From the NCBI GenBank assembly GCA_024640885.1, contig JAHEEC010000001.1, forward strand, positions 16,624 through 80,623: DNA of 64,000 nucleotides. The letters are read 5' to 3'. Of this stretch, positions 28,000-36,571 are shown in pieces. This stretch comes from Bacteroidota bacterium. Its GTDB lineage: Bacteria > Bacteroidota > Bacteroidia > Bacteroidales > GCA-2748055. The position numbers and the translations under genes were made by a program. How positions within the stretch are numbered: the first letter of the stretch is position 1; every line of letters starts with the position of its first letter. Under the pieces are notes generated by a model that ran no database searches, had not been told where the DNA came from, and saw only the letters and a list, made by a program, of their open reading frames with translations.

Positions 28000-29667
28000 A
28001 TGTTATTAATAGCTGACAGCGGCTCGACCAAAACCGATTGGAGACTGATAGACGGAAAAGAGATCCGTTCCATCTCCACCCGGGGGATCAATCCATACCA
28101 TTCAACGGAAACCGAGATCCGGGAAGAGCTGAAGAACCTGGACCTGGACCAAAATGAGGAGAAGATCCGACATATCTACTTTTATGGATCGGGAGTAGCC
28201 AACGAAGAGAAGAAGCACATCATCCGCAAATGCCTTCAGTTCAGAATTGGAGTACATCCCGATATCCAGGTGGAAGACGACCTCCTCGGTGTCTCCAGGG
28301 CCCTGTTCCAGCTGGGAAGCGGCATCGCATGTATACTGGGAACCGGATCAAATTCATGTCTCTATAAAAACGGGTTTATCGTGGATAAGGTACCTGCCCT
28401 CGGGTATTCACTGGGAGATGAGGGAAGTGGTACCGATATCGGGAAAAGACTGGTGAATGCCCTGCATAAGAGATCACTGAGCGATGGACTCCGGGAGGCC
28501 ATTATTGCGGAGGAGGAGCTCTCCATGGATGAGATCCTGGAAAATGTGTACAAGAAACCCCATGCCAACCGGTACCTCTCCTCGCTTACAATGATTGCTG
28601 CCAAGCATATCGGGAACAGCGAGATTAAAGGTATCGTCACGCAGGCATTTGAGGATTTTATCCAGAAAAACATCTCAAAGTACATCGATTTTGACACCCA
28701 TGAAATCGGGTTTGCAGGTTCGGTGGCCTTCCATTTCAAAGATGTGTTGATGGAGGTTTTGCAATCGCATCACCTTAAATGCAACAATATTATATCCTCA
28801 CCTATCGACGGGCTCGTAAGGTATCATACCCAGGTAGACGCCCTAAAAGTAAGCGTCTCGAAATCAATGACGGAATCTTCCTCCCGATATGACAACCTTG
28901 AAAAAATGTCGGTAAAGGAGCTCCTTGAAAACATCAACAGGGAGGACGGAACCGTGCACCGGGCGGTTCACTCCATCATCCCGCAGATCGAAAAACTTGT
29001 GGAAGAAATTATCCCCCGGATCGTAAAAGGAGGCAGGCTTTTTTATGTGGGCGCCGGAACAAGCGGCAGGCTCGGAATAGTGGATGCTTCTGAAATCCCC
29101 CCGACTTTTGGAGTCCCCTTCGACCTGGTGATCGGCATTATTGCGGGGGGGGACAGGGCCATCCGGAAGGCGGTGGAATCGGCTGAGGATGACATTCACG
29201 GGGCATGGCGCGACCTGGCGAAATTCAAACCCGGGATCAACGATACGGTGGTGGGAATTGCAGCCTCGGGCAGAACCCCCTATGTGATCGGAGCCGTGAT
29301 CGATGCAAGAAAAATGGGATTATTCACAGCCTGTATCACCTGCAACCCCGATACACGGCTTGCCGCGGAGGTGGATTTACCTATAGAAGCCCTGGTTGGG
29401 CCTGAATTTGTCACCGGGAGTACAAGAATGAAAGCCGGTACAGCACAGAAACTGATCCTCAATATGATTACCACCTCCACCATGATTAAACTGGGGCGTG
29501 TGAAAGGCAACAAAATGATTGATATGCAGCTCACCAACCAGAAGCTGGTGGAACGAGGCTCACTGATGATCAGTGAAGAGCTGGGAATTGGACTGGAGGA
29601 ATCAAAGCGGCTGCTGCTCCTTCACGGGTCAGTCAGGAATGTCCTGGAAAACTATAAAAAATCTTAG
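28000..29667 (+). CDS. murQ: Fused amino-sugar kinase (BadF/NAGK type) and N-acetylmuramic acid 6-phosphate etherase
   Basis: One 555-residue polypeptide with two complete enzymes. Residues ~1-280 are a BadF/BadG/NAGK-type kinase: DSGSTKTDW and LGTGSNSCLY bind phosphate, and GYSLGDEGSG and FAGSVAFHF follow. This group includes MurK-type GlcNAc/MurNAc kinases. Residues ~290-555 are MurQ: TESSSRYDNLEKMS, GAGTSGRLGIVDASEIPPTFG (with the catalytic Glu of the DASE motif), AVESAEDD and GPEFVTGSTRMKAGTAQK. Together they would convert MurNAc to MurNAc-6-phosphate and then to GlcNAc-6-phosphate plus D-lactate in the cytoplasm. It is the last gene of the locus, 9 bases after the GHL10 gene. The reading frame is unbroken, so this is a true fusion. 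Confidence 0.94.
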   Translation: MLLIADSGSTKTDWRLIDGKEIRSISTRGINPYHSTETEIREELKNLDLDQNEEKIRHIYFYGSGVANEEKKHIIRKCLQFRIGVHPDIQVEDDLLGVSRALFQLGSGIACILGTGSNSCLYKNGFIVDKVPALGYSLGDEGSGTDIGKRLVNALHKRSLSDGLREAIIAEEELSMDEILENVYKKPHANRYLSSLTMIAAKHIGNSEIKGIVTQAFEDFIQKNISKYIDFDTHEIGFAGSVAFHFKDVLMEVLQSHHLKCNNIISSPIDGLVRYHTQVDALKVSVSKSMTESSSRYDNLEKMSVKELLENINREDGTVHRAVHSIIPQIEKLVEEIIPRIVKGGRLFYVGAGTSGRLGIVDASEIPPTFGVPFDLVIGIIAGGDRAIRKAVESAEDDIHGAWRDLAKFKPGINDTVVGIAASGRTPYVIGAVIDARKMGLFTACITCNPDTRLAAEVDLPIEALVGPEFVTGSTRMKAGTAQKLILNMITTSTMIKLGRVKGNKMIDMQLTNQKLVERGSLMISEELGIGLEESKRLLLLHGSVRNVLENYKKS

Positions 29668-29672
29668 ATCTC

Positions 29673-30767
29673 CTATTTTCTGCCAACTGAGCGGGCAAAA
29701 AGCAATGCGGTGGTCCTGTAAAACACGTGTCCCAGCTTGGTAAAGGGAAGATACATAACCACGAACCAGACCGCCACCAGGTGGAAGAAATAGAGGTGAT
29801 AGGCAATGGCCCAGTTCCCGAAACGGGCAAGTTCCACCAGGGAACCAGACAGGGTGAGCAAACCGATGGCCCCGAGCAATAACCAGTCCGCGTATCCACT
29901 TTTTCCAAATACCCGCCTGTTGAACAGGCGATTGAAGACCATGATGCCAAGCCCGGTAAAGATCATCAGGGATGCGAGATTTCCAGCCAGTTTGAATGGA
30001 TTCCAAAAATCCAGCGGGTAATTCCGGGTAAGTGCGGCCCATATGGCGTACAGGGTCACGAGGATCAGCAATCCAAATCCGAAAAATACCATCATGTGGG
30101 CAAACTTTCTGGTACGCTGGTTGCCGCAACCCGAAAAATTAGAATGGGAAAGGATCTCCCCCAACACTTGAAATATCTTTATTCCCTGCCCTTTCATTCT
30201 TTCTTCACGCGGATACAGCCTTCTCATATCTCTCCAGAAATGACCCAGTCTCCAGGCTGCCAGCCCGTAAAACAGCAGGGTGATTGCTGAAAAAGTGGAA
30301 TTGAGCCATGCATGGGGAAAAAATGCAGAATAGTCTACCGGTCCGTCCGGAATTGCAAAGGTACCCGCCAGGGAGAGGATGGTGATAATCACGGCCACCG
30401 GGATGAGCAAGGCTACCGGTAGCAAGGAGGGCCTGCTGACAAGTTTCCCCAGGAAACGGGGCCGGGCATATTCCTGGTAGCTCTTCTGCCTGATGGCCGA
30501 TATTAAATCCGCCGGGTTCACGTTTCGCGGACAGTAGGTGCTGCAATCCCCGCACTGGTGACACAGCCAGACATCCACGTTGCCGATCAGTTTCTCCTTC
30601 AATCCCCAACCGGCCCAGACCATCTCTTTCCGCGGGAACGGCCGGTCACCAGGAGCAAGAGAACAGACTGCGGAGCAGTTTCCGCATTGCATGCACTGGT
30701 TGAGGTTTGAGCCGCTCATCCGGCTCAGTTCTCGTTTAAATTCAATATCGGGGTTAACTATATCCAT
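29673..30767 (-). CDS. qmoC: Quinone-interacting oxidoreductase subunit QmoC
   Basis: 364 residues joining an HdrC-like ferredoxin part to an HdrE-like membrane part. Two cluster motifs are visible: CMQCGNCSAVCSLAP (~22-36) and CHQCGDCSTYCPR (~69-81). The C-terminal two thirds hold about six hydrophobic segments (for example LLPVALLIPVAVIITILSL and FAHMMVFFGFGLLILVTLYA) with histidines suited to b-type heme. QmoC anchors the Qmo complex and passes electrons between the quinone pool and QmoAB. It ends 5 bases from the convergent murQ fusion gene and starts 18 bases after qmoB. Confidence 0.93.
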   Translation of the reverse strand: MDIVNPDIEFKRELSRMSGSNLNQCMQCGNCSAVCSLAPGDRPFPRKEMVWAGWGLKEKLIGNVDVWLCHQCGDCSTYCPRNVNPADLISAIRQKSYQEYARPRFLGKLVSRPSLLPVALLIPVAVIITILSLAGTFAIPDGPVDYSAFFPHAWLNSTFSAITLLFYGLAAWRLGHFWRDMRRLYPREERMKGQGIKIFQVLGEILSHSNFSGCGNQRTRKFAHMMVFFGFGLLILVTLYAIWAALTRNYPLDFWNPFKLAGNLASLMIFTGLGIMVFNRLFNRRVFGKSGYADWLLLGAIGLLTLSGSLVELARFGNWAIAYHLYFFHLVAVWFVVMYLPFTKLGHVFYRTTALLFARSVGRK

Positions 30768-30785
30768 CTGGTTTGCATCTGCGCG

Positions 30786-32891
30786 CTACATGCTTTTGAA
30801 GGGATTGGGGCCGATCATCTCCAGCTCCTCCAGATATTCGTTAATAATATTCCGGATCTCATGGTGTTCCGTAATTTCCACGAAACGGGTACGGATCCTT
30901 TCGGGTTCCAGCATCATGGTCTGAAGTGTCTCCTGAAGGTTCTCTCCCCTCTGCTCCGTCAATTCGCTTCCATGTATAAAATGACACTGGTAATTGTCCC
31001 CGGGCTTGCATCCGATCTGCAGGATCCCGTCATAACCATGGGCAAGGGCATCCGAAATCCAGACCTTATTCACCGCACCAAGGCAACGGACCGGGATGAT
31101 CCGCACAAAAGGGGAATAATTTAAGCGGTGTACCCCGGCTGCATCCAGCGCAGGATACGCATCATTCTCGCAAAGAAATACCAGGACCCTTGGCTTCTCC
31201 TCGAACTCATCGGGTACATGGATGGATTTGATCATGGCCGAGACACTGTTGATGGAAAAGTCAGCAAAACCGATGACCCGTTCAGGACAGGAGCCCACAC
31301 AGATTCCGCATCTGCGACACCTTGAAGGATTGGGCAAAGGAGTTCCCTTTTCGGTTTCATCATAACTCCCGAAAGGACACTCCTCGGTGCACCGTTTGCA
31401 ATCGGTGCAGCGTTCCATGTAGAGTTCCGGGAAGGTCTGATCCCCTGCCCTGGGATGGAGTGCTTCTCCCCTCTTTACACATTCAATGCACTGGATGGCT
31501 TTCATCATGGCACCGGAGCCATCTTCACGGCTGGATTCCAGCTCCATGGGAGCCCTGGCGGTCCCTGCGGCATAAATCCCGGTCCTTCTTGTCTCATAAG
31601 GAAAACAGATGAAATGAGAGTCGGGGAAATTGTATTCCAGCCGGGGCAGTCCCTTTCCAAGCCTGTACTGCAGTTGCAGATCCTCTGTGCTGTTGGGGAC
31701 CATCCCGGTGGCCAGCACCACCATATCTGCATCGATCCGGAGCTCCTCGCCCAGCAGTGAATCCCTCAATGATACACGGACCATCTGGCCGATTTCTGAA
31801 ACTGAATCTATGGTCCCTTTGGTCATGAAGATCCCGTCATCGGACTGAACCCTCTTATAAAACTCTTCCTGGAAGCCCGGAGTCCTGATGTCCCTGTAGA
31901 TGATATAGACAATGGAGTCGGGATTCATTTCCCGTACATACAGTGCCTGCTTCAATGCGGCGGTACAACAATAGGAGGAACAGTAGGCAAGATGCTGCTC
32001 GTCCCTTGATCCCGCACATAATATAAAGAGCAGGCGATCCGGCAGATCGGCCTCCTGCACGTGGTGTTCAAACTCCTCCATGGTCTTCACCCTGGAAGAG
32101 CCATACCCGAGATGCCCAAGTTTTCCTGGATCATAGGGTTTCCATCCGTTGGCAATCACCACGGATCCGGCTACCAGGGATGATTGAGCTTCTCCCTTGA
32201 GTACCACCATGAAATTTCCCGGCTCACCGGAAATGGAGCCGATGGTGGTCCCTGTGTAAACGGCCACATTCGGATGCTGCGCTGCCTCCAGGGCCAGTGA
32301 TGCCACATCCGGTTCGGCCAGGTGACCGGATGCCGATGGCAATATCTTGTAGATCCTGCCCGCATACCCCCCCAGGGCATCCCCTTTCTCAACCAGGTGA
32401 ACCCTGTATCCGGCAGAAGCACCCGCAAGTGCTGCAGTGAGGCCGGTCACCCCTCCTCCCACAACCAGAATTTCTGAAGAGACAGGGTCAGGGATATAGG
32501 GATTATAATCGGGGATGGCTGCCATTTTTGCCAGCGCCATTCGCACCTGGTCCTCTGCCATCATCTGGGTGTCCTCCGCACCGGGCTCCATAACCCATGT
32601 GAGCTGTTCCCGAAGATTGATGCGCTCCACATGCGATCCCTCCAAACGGAACAATTCTGACTTCACCCTGGGTGAGCAGGCTGCCACTGCCAACCGGGTA
32701 TTGCTTATACCCCCTGCCATTGCATGCATCTCTTCCAATCCTGCTTCAGAACAAAGTGCGGAATGTTTCAAACAGTTGATCCCCTCTGTGGCATCCCTGG
32801 CCACCTGAAGCAACTTCTCCGCGTCGATTGATTCGCCAATCCCGCATCCGGTGCAAAGGGCAATCATATGATCTCCAGCCCGCTCTTTCAT
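30786..32891 (-). CDS. qmoB: Quinone-interacting oxidoreductase subunit QmoB (HdrA-like with MvhD-like end)
   Basis: 701 residues. The FAD-binding Rossmann motif EILVVGGGVTGLTAALAGASAG lies at ~143-164. HdrA-type elements include LFILCAGSRDEQHLAYCSSYCC. Two ferredoxin clusters follow (CTDCKRCTEECPFG and CRRCGICVGSCPE), then a C-terminal MvhD-like domain with VLVFLCENDAYPALDAAG and RCLGAVNKVWISDALAHGYDG. This order is diagnostic of QmoB. The start overlaps the qmoA stop by four bases. It works with QmoA as the soluble flavin part of the complex that serves APS reductase. Confidence 0.93.
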   Translation of the reverse strand: MKERAGDHMIALCTGCGIGESIDAEKLLQVARDATEGINCLKHSALCSEAGLEEMHAMAGGISNTRLAVAACSPRVKSELFRLEGSHVERINLREQLTWVMEPGAEDTQMMAEDQVRMALAKMAAIPDYNPYIPDPVSSEILVVGGGVTGLTAALAGASAGYRVHLVEKGDALGGYAGRIYKILPSASGHLAEPDVASLALEAAQHPNVAVYTGTTIGSISGEPGNFMVVLKGEAQSSLVAGSVVIANGWKPYDPGKLGHLGYGSSRVKTMEEFEHHVQEADLPDRLLFILCAGSRDEQHLAYCSSYCCTAALKQALYVREMNPDSIVYIIYRDIRTPGFQEEFYKRVQSDDGIFMTKGTIDSVSEIGQMVRVSLRDSLLGEELRIDADMVVLATGMVPNSTEDLQLQYRLGKGLPRLEYNFPDSHFICFPYETRRTGIYAAGTARAPMELESSREDGSGAMMKAIQCIECVKRGEALHPRAGDQTFPELYMERCTDCKRCTEECPFGSYDETEKGTPLPNPSRCRRCGICVGSCPERVIGFADFSINSVSAMIKSIHVPDEFEEKPRVLVFLCENDAYPALDAAGVHRLNYSPFVRIIPVRCLGAVNKVWISDALAHGYDGILQIGCKPGDNYQCHFIHGSELTEQRGENLQETLQTMMLEPERIRTRFVEITEHHEIRNIINEYLEELEMIGPNPFKSM

Positions 32892-34141
32892 GTTTGTAGC
32901 GCCTTTAGTCCCGCTGCAGTGGCATCCCTTACCGACGAGGCAACGTCCATGGGCCGTTTGCAGGTTGCAGCGGGGATAATGCCAGCTTTCTGAACCGCAC
33001 CGTAGAAGCCGTTCTCCATGGCAAGTGGGATCCCCTCAATAAGGTTTGGCACAAGGCCTGTGGCCAGGACCACCATGTCAAAGGGATCCTGCCTCTTGAT
33101 ACCTGCCATGATATCCTCGACCGCCAGCACCAATCCACCCCCATGGGTATCTCGTTGGATCCGCCCCACCTTGCCTTTGGTCAGCGAGATGGAGGGAGTG
33201 GATTGCACCCTTTGCAGCAGCTTCTCATTCCTTCCCGTAACCCTGAGGTCGATGTAAAAGATTTCGGATTTCATCTCCGGGTAGTGATCGGCCAGGGTAA
33301 GTGCATGTTTCAGGGAAGCGGAGCAACATACTGAAGAGCAGTAGGGTAAATGATTCTGATCCCGGGACCCGGCACACTGGATGAAGGCAATCCTTTCGGG
33401 CGGGAGCCCGTTGGAGGGTCTGAGCAACTTCTGGTTCGGCCCGGTACAGGAAGCAAGGAGATGTTCAAACTCAAGGTTGGTGACCACATCAGGTTCATCG
33501 CTGTAATGATAATTCTCAATCCTGGACGCATCATAGGGGTGCCATCCGGTGGCCAGGATGATCTTCCTCACCTGCAGGAAAATTTCACCCGGACTTGCCT
33601 CCAGCTGAATGGCGTCGTATTGGCATACCTCCAGGCATTTGGCGCATGACTCCTTTTCACAAACCTCTTCATCGATGGTGAACTTCATCGGAAATGCAAG
33701 TCCCCCGGGTATATAGGCCGCTTTTGTTCCGGGACGTCCGAAAGGCTTGTTTTTCCTCTCAACCGGACACACCTCCGCACATTTGCCGCAGGCCGTACAC
33801 CTGTTATTAATGAGCCTTGCGGCCAGCGAAATGGTCACACTGAAATCACCCTCCACGCCTGAAATATCCACTACCTCCGCACCTGTAAAATAGCTTACGC
33901 GGGAATTGGAACGGATCCGCCGGTAATTGATCTCCAGTCCACATGCGGGCGGGCACATTTTGGGAAAGTAGTTGTTAAATCCGGAGACATTTCCACCCAG
34001 GTAGGGTTCTTTCTCGATGACAACCACCTCCTGTCCCGCCTCGGCAAGTTCAATGGCAGCGGTAATCCCGCTGATGCCACCCCCTATGATCAATACAGGT
34101 ATGCTCAATGTGAAATGATTTCCCTTTTTATCATGCTCCAT
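32888..34141 (-). CDS. qmoA: Quinone-interacting oxidoreductase subunit QmoA (HdrA-like)
   Basis: 417 residues from the ATG at 34141, or 406 from a TTG at 34108 whose TTGA overlaps the aprA stop. The second gives a more typical short N-terminus (SIPVLIIGGGISGITAAIEL). It carries the FAD motif, the signature FPKMCPPACGLEINYRRI, and cysteine sets CTACGKCAEVCPVE and CEKESCAKCLEVCQYD for two [4Fe-4S] clusters. The HdrA-like AFIQCAGSRDQNHLPYCSSVCC matches its QmoB partner. It is the candidate direct electron partner of AprBA and is embedded between aprA and qmoB with overlapping ends on both sides. Confidence 0.93.
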   Translation of the reverse strand: MEHDKKGNHFTLSIPVLIIGGGISGITAAIELAEAGQEVVVIEKEPYLGGNVSGFNNYFPKMCPPACGLEINYRRIRSNSRVSYFTGAEVVDISGVEGDFSVTISLAARLINNRCTACGKCAEVCPVERKNKPFGRPGTKAAYIPGGLAFPMKFTIDEEVCEKESCAKCLEVCQYDAIQLEASPGEIFLQVRKIILATGWHPYDASRIENYHYSDEPDVVTNLEFEHLLASCTGPNQKLLRPSNGLPPERIAFIQCAGSRDQNHLPYCSSVCCSASLKHALTLADHYPEMKSEIFYIDLRVTGRNEKLLQRVQSTPSISLTKGKVGRIQRDTHGGGLVLAVEDIMAGIKRQDPFDMVVLATGLVPNLIEGIPLAMENGFYGAVQKAGIIPAATCKRPMDVASSVRDATAAGLKALQT

Positions 34142-35991
34142 TCACCTGTCTCAGGATCCCACCTGCAATTGGCGAAGGCTTCCCAATCGGGTTTCATGGA
34201 GGGATGGTCCGTGCGGAAATAGTAACCCGGCCACCTGGTCTCTTCCCTGAAAAGAAGCGTCCTGATGTGGGATTCCGCCTGCCACATCCGGTGCACATTC
34301 TCCCAGCAGCGCATCAGCTCGTTGAGATCGCCTGCTGCAAGCTTCTCCGCATCCTCTTTCATGTACTGTAGATATTCAAGTCCCTTGGTGAGCAGGGCCT
34401 CAGAGGTCTTGAATCCCACCGAGGCACCTCCTGCATATTCATCCATGATCTTCTGCAGCCGGAACATGAACATTTTTGGCTTGAGGTAATTCGGATTCAC
34501 GTCTTTATCGTTGGTATAGCCATGGTGTTCCTCATAAATTCTCAGGGGTTTCAACACCTGTTCCTTCAGAGCGGCTATCTGTTCGTCACTGATCCCCACC
34601 TGTTCGGGATGATCCACACAAAAGGCCAGGGCGGCCTTGCCGGCAATCCTTCCCTCGGTAAATGAGCCTGATGAGAATTTATGGGAGCACGCTCCGGAGG
34701 CATCCCCGGCGGCAAAAAGTCCCTTCACCGTGGTCATGTTGTCATATCCCCAGAAATGTGCACCCGGAGCCAGGTCCTCTGGCCCGCTGACCCAGGCTCC
34801 CGAGGCTCCTGAATGGGAACTGATAAAGTAGGGTTCGCAGGCAGAGATTTCAGAGGGGGTCTCTTCTGGCATAATGTTGTGGGATGCCCAGTTCAGCGCC
34901 TGGCTGACCGTCATATCGAGAAAATCTTCCCATGCCTCGGACTCCAGCTCCTTCAGCTTCCTCTTTGCCTCCTTTTCATCGGGAATTCGGGCCACCAGCT
35001 CCCTGATGGCATCATCGGTCCGCATGTAAATGGGGCCGTTGCCCTCCTCTAGTTCCAGCAGCATCAGGTAATTGCGAAGGTTGGCCGGTGTGGGTTTTGC
35101 GGTTCCGTAAGGTGCCCATTTCTCAAGCTCCCCGGCACGGGTCTGCATATAATCCTCCCCTTTGGCATTGGTGGCTTTTGATTTGAATAACAGGAACCAG
35201 GCTCCCACCGGTCCGTATGAATCCTTAAAGCGGACCGGGACGAAACGCACCTCCTGGCAGGTCATTTCCGCTCCTGATTTCAGGGTAAAATAGGTACTTG
35301 CACCGCTGTTGAAGGGTGGATACCAGGATCTGCCCAGCCCCTCTCCCACCGACCGGGGCCTGAAAATGTGAACCGCACCACCCATGGAATCAAGCACCGC
35401 TTTTGCCTTAAAGACATAGAATTTATTTTCCCTTACACTGAAGCCCACAGCCCCTGCGCAACGATCCTCGAACACCATGGGTTCGCTGATGAAAATGCGC
35501 TCATGGTAGGATCCGTTGGCACCAAGTTCCTTCAGGGCTGTTTTGGCTGCCTCTGATACGATGTTCTTATAGGATTCGCCGTGGATCATGATCTGCCATC
35601 GCCCCTCGTTCACATAATTCCCCTGTTCATCCTTCCAGATGGGCAAGCCCCATTTTTCAAAAAGGTGCACCGAGGAATCCACATGCCGGGCGATATTGGC
35701 AACCAGGTCTGCCCTGGCAATCCCCATGAGGTCATTCTTCACATAATTGACGTAATCCTCCACGGTGTTGGTCCCGTTTTTTAACCCCAGGTAAAGATTT
35801 ATGGCTGAAAGCCCCATTGCCACTGCCCCGCTTCTCTCCATGGCAGCCTTATCCACCAGTGTCACCCGCTGGTTGTGCTTCTTTGCCCAGTAGGCCGCTT
35901 CATAGGCTGCTCCACAGGCTGCCATTCCACCCCCCAGGATCAACAGGTCGGTTTCCACTATGACCGTCTCAAAACTATCTGCATTCATCAC
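34105..35991 (-). CDS. aprA: Adenylylsulfate (APS) reductase alpha subunit AprA
   Basis: 628 residues, the flavoprotein subunit that interconverts APS and sulfite plus AMP. The FAD-binding start VIVETDLLILGGGMAACGAAYEA, GRWQIMIHGESYK, GEGLGRSWYPPFNSGASTYF and AEMTCQEVRFVPVRFKDSYGPVGAWFLLFK are strongly conserved AprA blocks. SGASGAWVSGPEDLAPG near the C-terminal half is also typical. Length is normal and no segment appears lost. It lies 22 bases after aprB and overlaps qmoA. The protein class distinguishes it from the assimilatory CysH in this window. Direction (sulfate reduction or sulfur oxidation) cannot be told from the window. Confidence 0.97.
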   Translation of the reverse strand: MMNADSFETVIVETDLLILGGGMAACGAAYEAAYWAKKHNQRVTLVDKAAMERSGAVAMGLSAINLYLGLKNGTNTVEDYVNYVKNDLMGIARADLVANIARHVDSSVHLFEKWGLPIWKDEQGNYVNEGRWQIMIHGESYKNIVSEAAKTALKELGANGSYHERIFISEPMVFEDRCAGAVGFSVRENKFYVFKAKAVLDSMGGAVHIFRPRSVGEGLGRSWYPPFNSGASTYFTLKSGAEMTCQEVRFVPVRFKDSYGPVGAWFLLFKSKATNAKGEDYMQTRAGELEKWAPYGTAKPTPANLRNYLMLLELEEGNGPIYMRTDDAIRELVARIPDEKEAKRKLKELESEAWEDFLDMTVSQALNWASHNIMPEETPSEISACEPYFISSHSGASGAWVSGPEDLAPGAHFWGYDNMTTVKGLFAAGDASGACSHKFSSGSFTEGRIAGKAALAFCVDHPEQVGISDEQIAALKEQVLKPLRIYEEHHGYTNDKDVNPNYLKPKMFMFRLQKIMDEYAGGASVGFKTSEALLTKGLEYLQYMKEDAEKLAAGDLNELMRCWENVHRMWQAESHIRTLLFREETRWPGYYFRTDHPSMKPDWEAFANCRWDPETGEWSMIKREIISH

Positions 35992-36013
35992 AATGAGGTT
36001 TTCAGTTGATTGA

Positions 36014-36448
36014 TTATTTTTTGTAAAGTGCCGTCCCCAGTGATTCAGGCTCGGTTCTCAATTCGGGCCCTTTCAGCGACTCCGATCCTGTGGAGAATCC
36101 GGCATCAGGCACGATGCTCCCTTCGGGGGTTGTCCTGATGGGGAACTTGAAACGTTTCACCATCTTGTTGCGGAACCTGACGGCCCACATGATGCTATCG
36201 GTGCTCCTGAGGGGTTGCACCACCCCGCCCAGAGGCATGAAATCGGCATATCCACGGATCTCAATGGCCTGGGTCGGACAAATTTTCACACAACTGTAGC
36301 ACTCCCAGCACATATCCACGGCCCGGTTGTAGGCCTTGTTCTTCTCCTTATCGAGCACCATCAGGTCGTTGGGACAAATATACTGGCATGCGGTGCGATC
36401 CTGCGCTTTACAGCCATCGCACTTTTCGGTTATTACAAAACTGGGCAT
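36014..36448 (-). CDS. aprB: Adenylylsulfate (APS) reductase beta subunit AprB
   Basis: 144 residues from the ATG at 36448 (MPSFVITEKCDGCK), the usual AprB N-terminus. The track's start at 36502 adds 18 residues and lies upstream of the -7 promoter element. Two [4Fe-4S] sets are complete: CDGCKAQDRTACQYICP and CWECYSCVKICP. The C-terminal tail (RFKFPIRTTPEG...) is the part that wraps AprA in known structures. It passes electrons between QmoA and the AprA flavin. First gene of aprBA-qmoABC, with its own promoter. Confidence 0.96.
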   Translation of the reverse strand: MPSFVITEKCDGCKAQDRTACQYICPNDLMVLDKEKNKAYNRAVDMCWECYSCVKICPTQAIEIRGYADFMPLGGVVQPLRSTDSIMWAVRFRNKMVKRFKFPIRTTPEGSIVPDAGFSTGSESLKGPELRTEPESLGTALYKK

Positions 36449-36480
36449 AAGGGTCGTTGAGTTTTGACTTTGGATCATCA

Positions 36481-36488
36481 CAAACATA
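36481..36488 (-). promoter_or_regulatory. -7 element of the aprBA-qmoABC operon
   Basis: TATGTTTG on the minus strand matches TAnnTTTG. It ends 32 bases before the aprB ATG at 36448, giving a leader of roughly 25 bases. The -33 box is weak. A Bacteroidota-type promoter in front of a cluster rare in this phylum suggests the cluster is adapted to its host. Confidence 0.5.
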
Positions 36489-36571
36489 GAAAAATATTGC
36501 ACCCTGCAGGAAATGCCGGCCTAATTTAAAATTAGTATAAGTACATGGGAACTGCTTAAGGGGCAGGATGC

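Noticed and set aside
29673-36448. Calling the organism a sulfate reducer
   Set aside because: aprBA-qmoABC works in both reductive and oxidative pathways, and sat, dsrAB and dsrMKJOP are not in the window.
36449-36502. N-terminal extension of AprB
   Set aside because: The extension overlaps a TATGTTTG promoter element, and the usual AprB start MPSFVI is at 36448.
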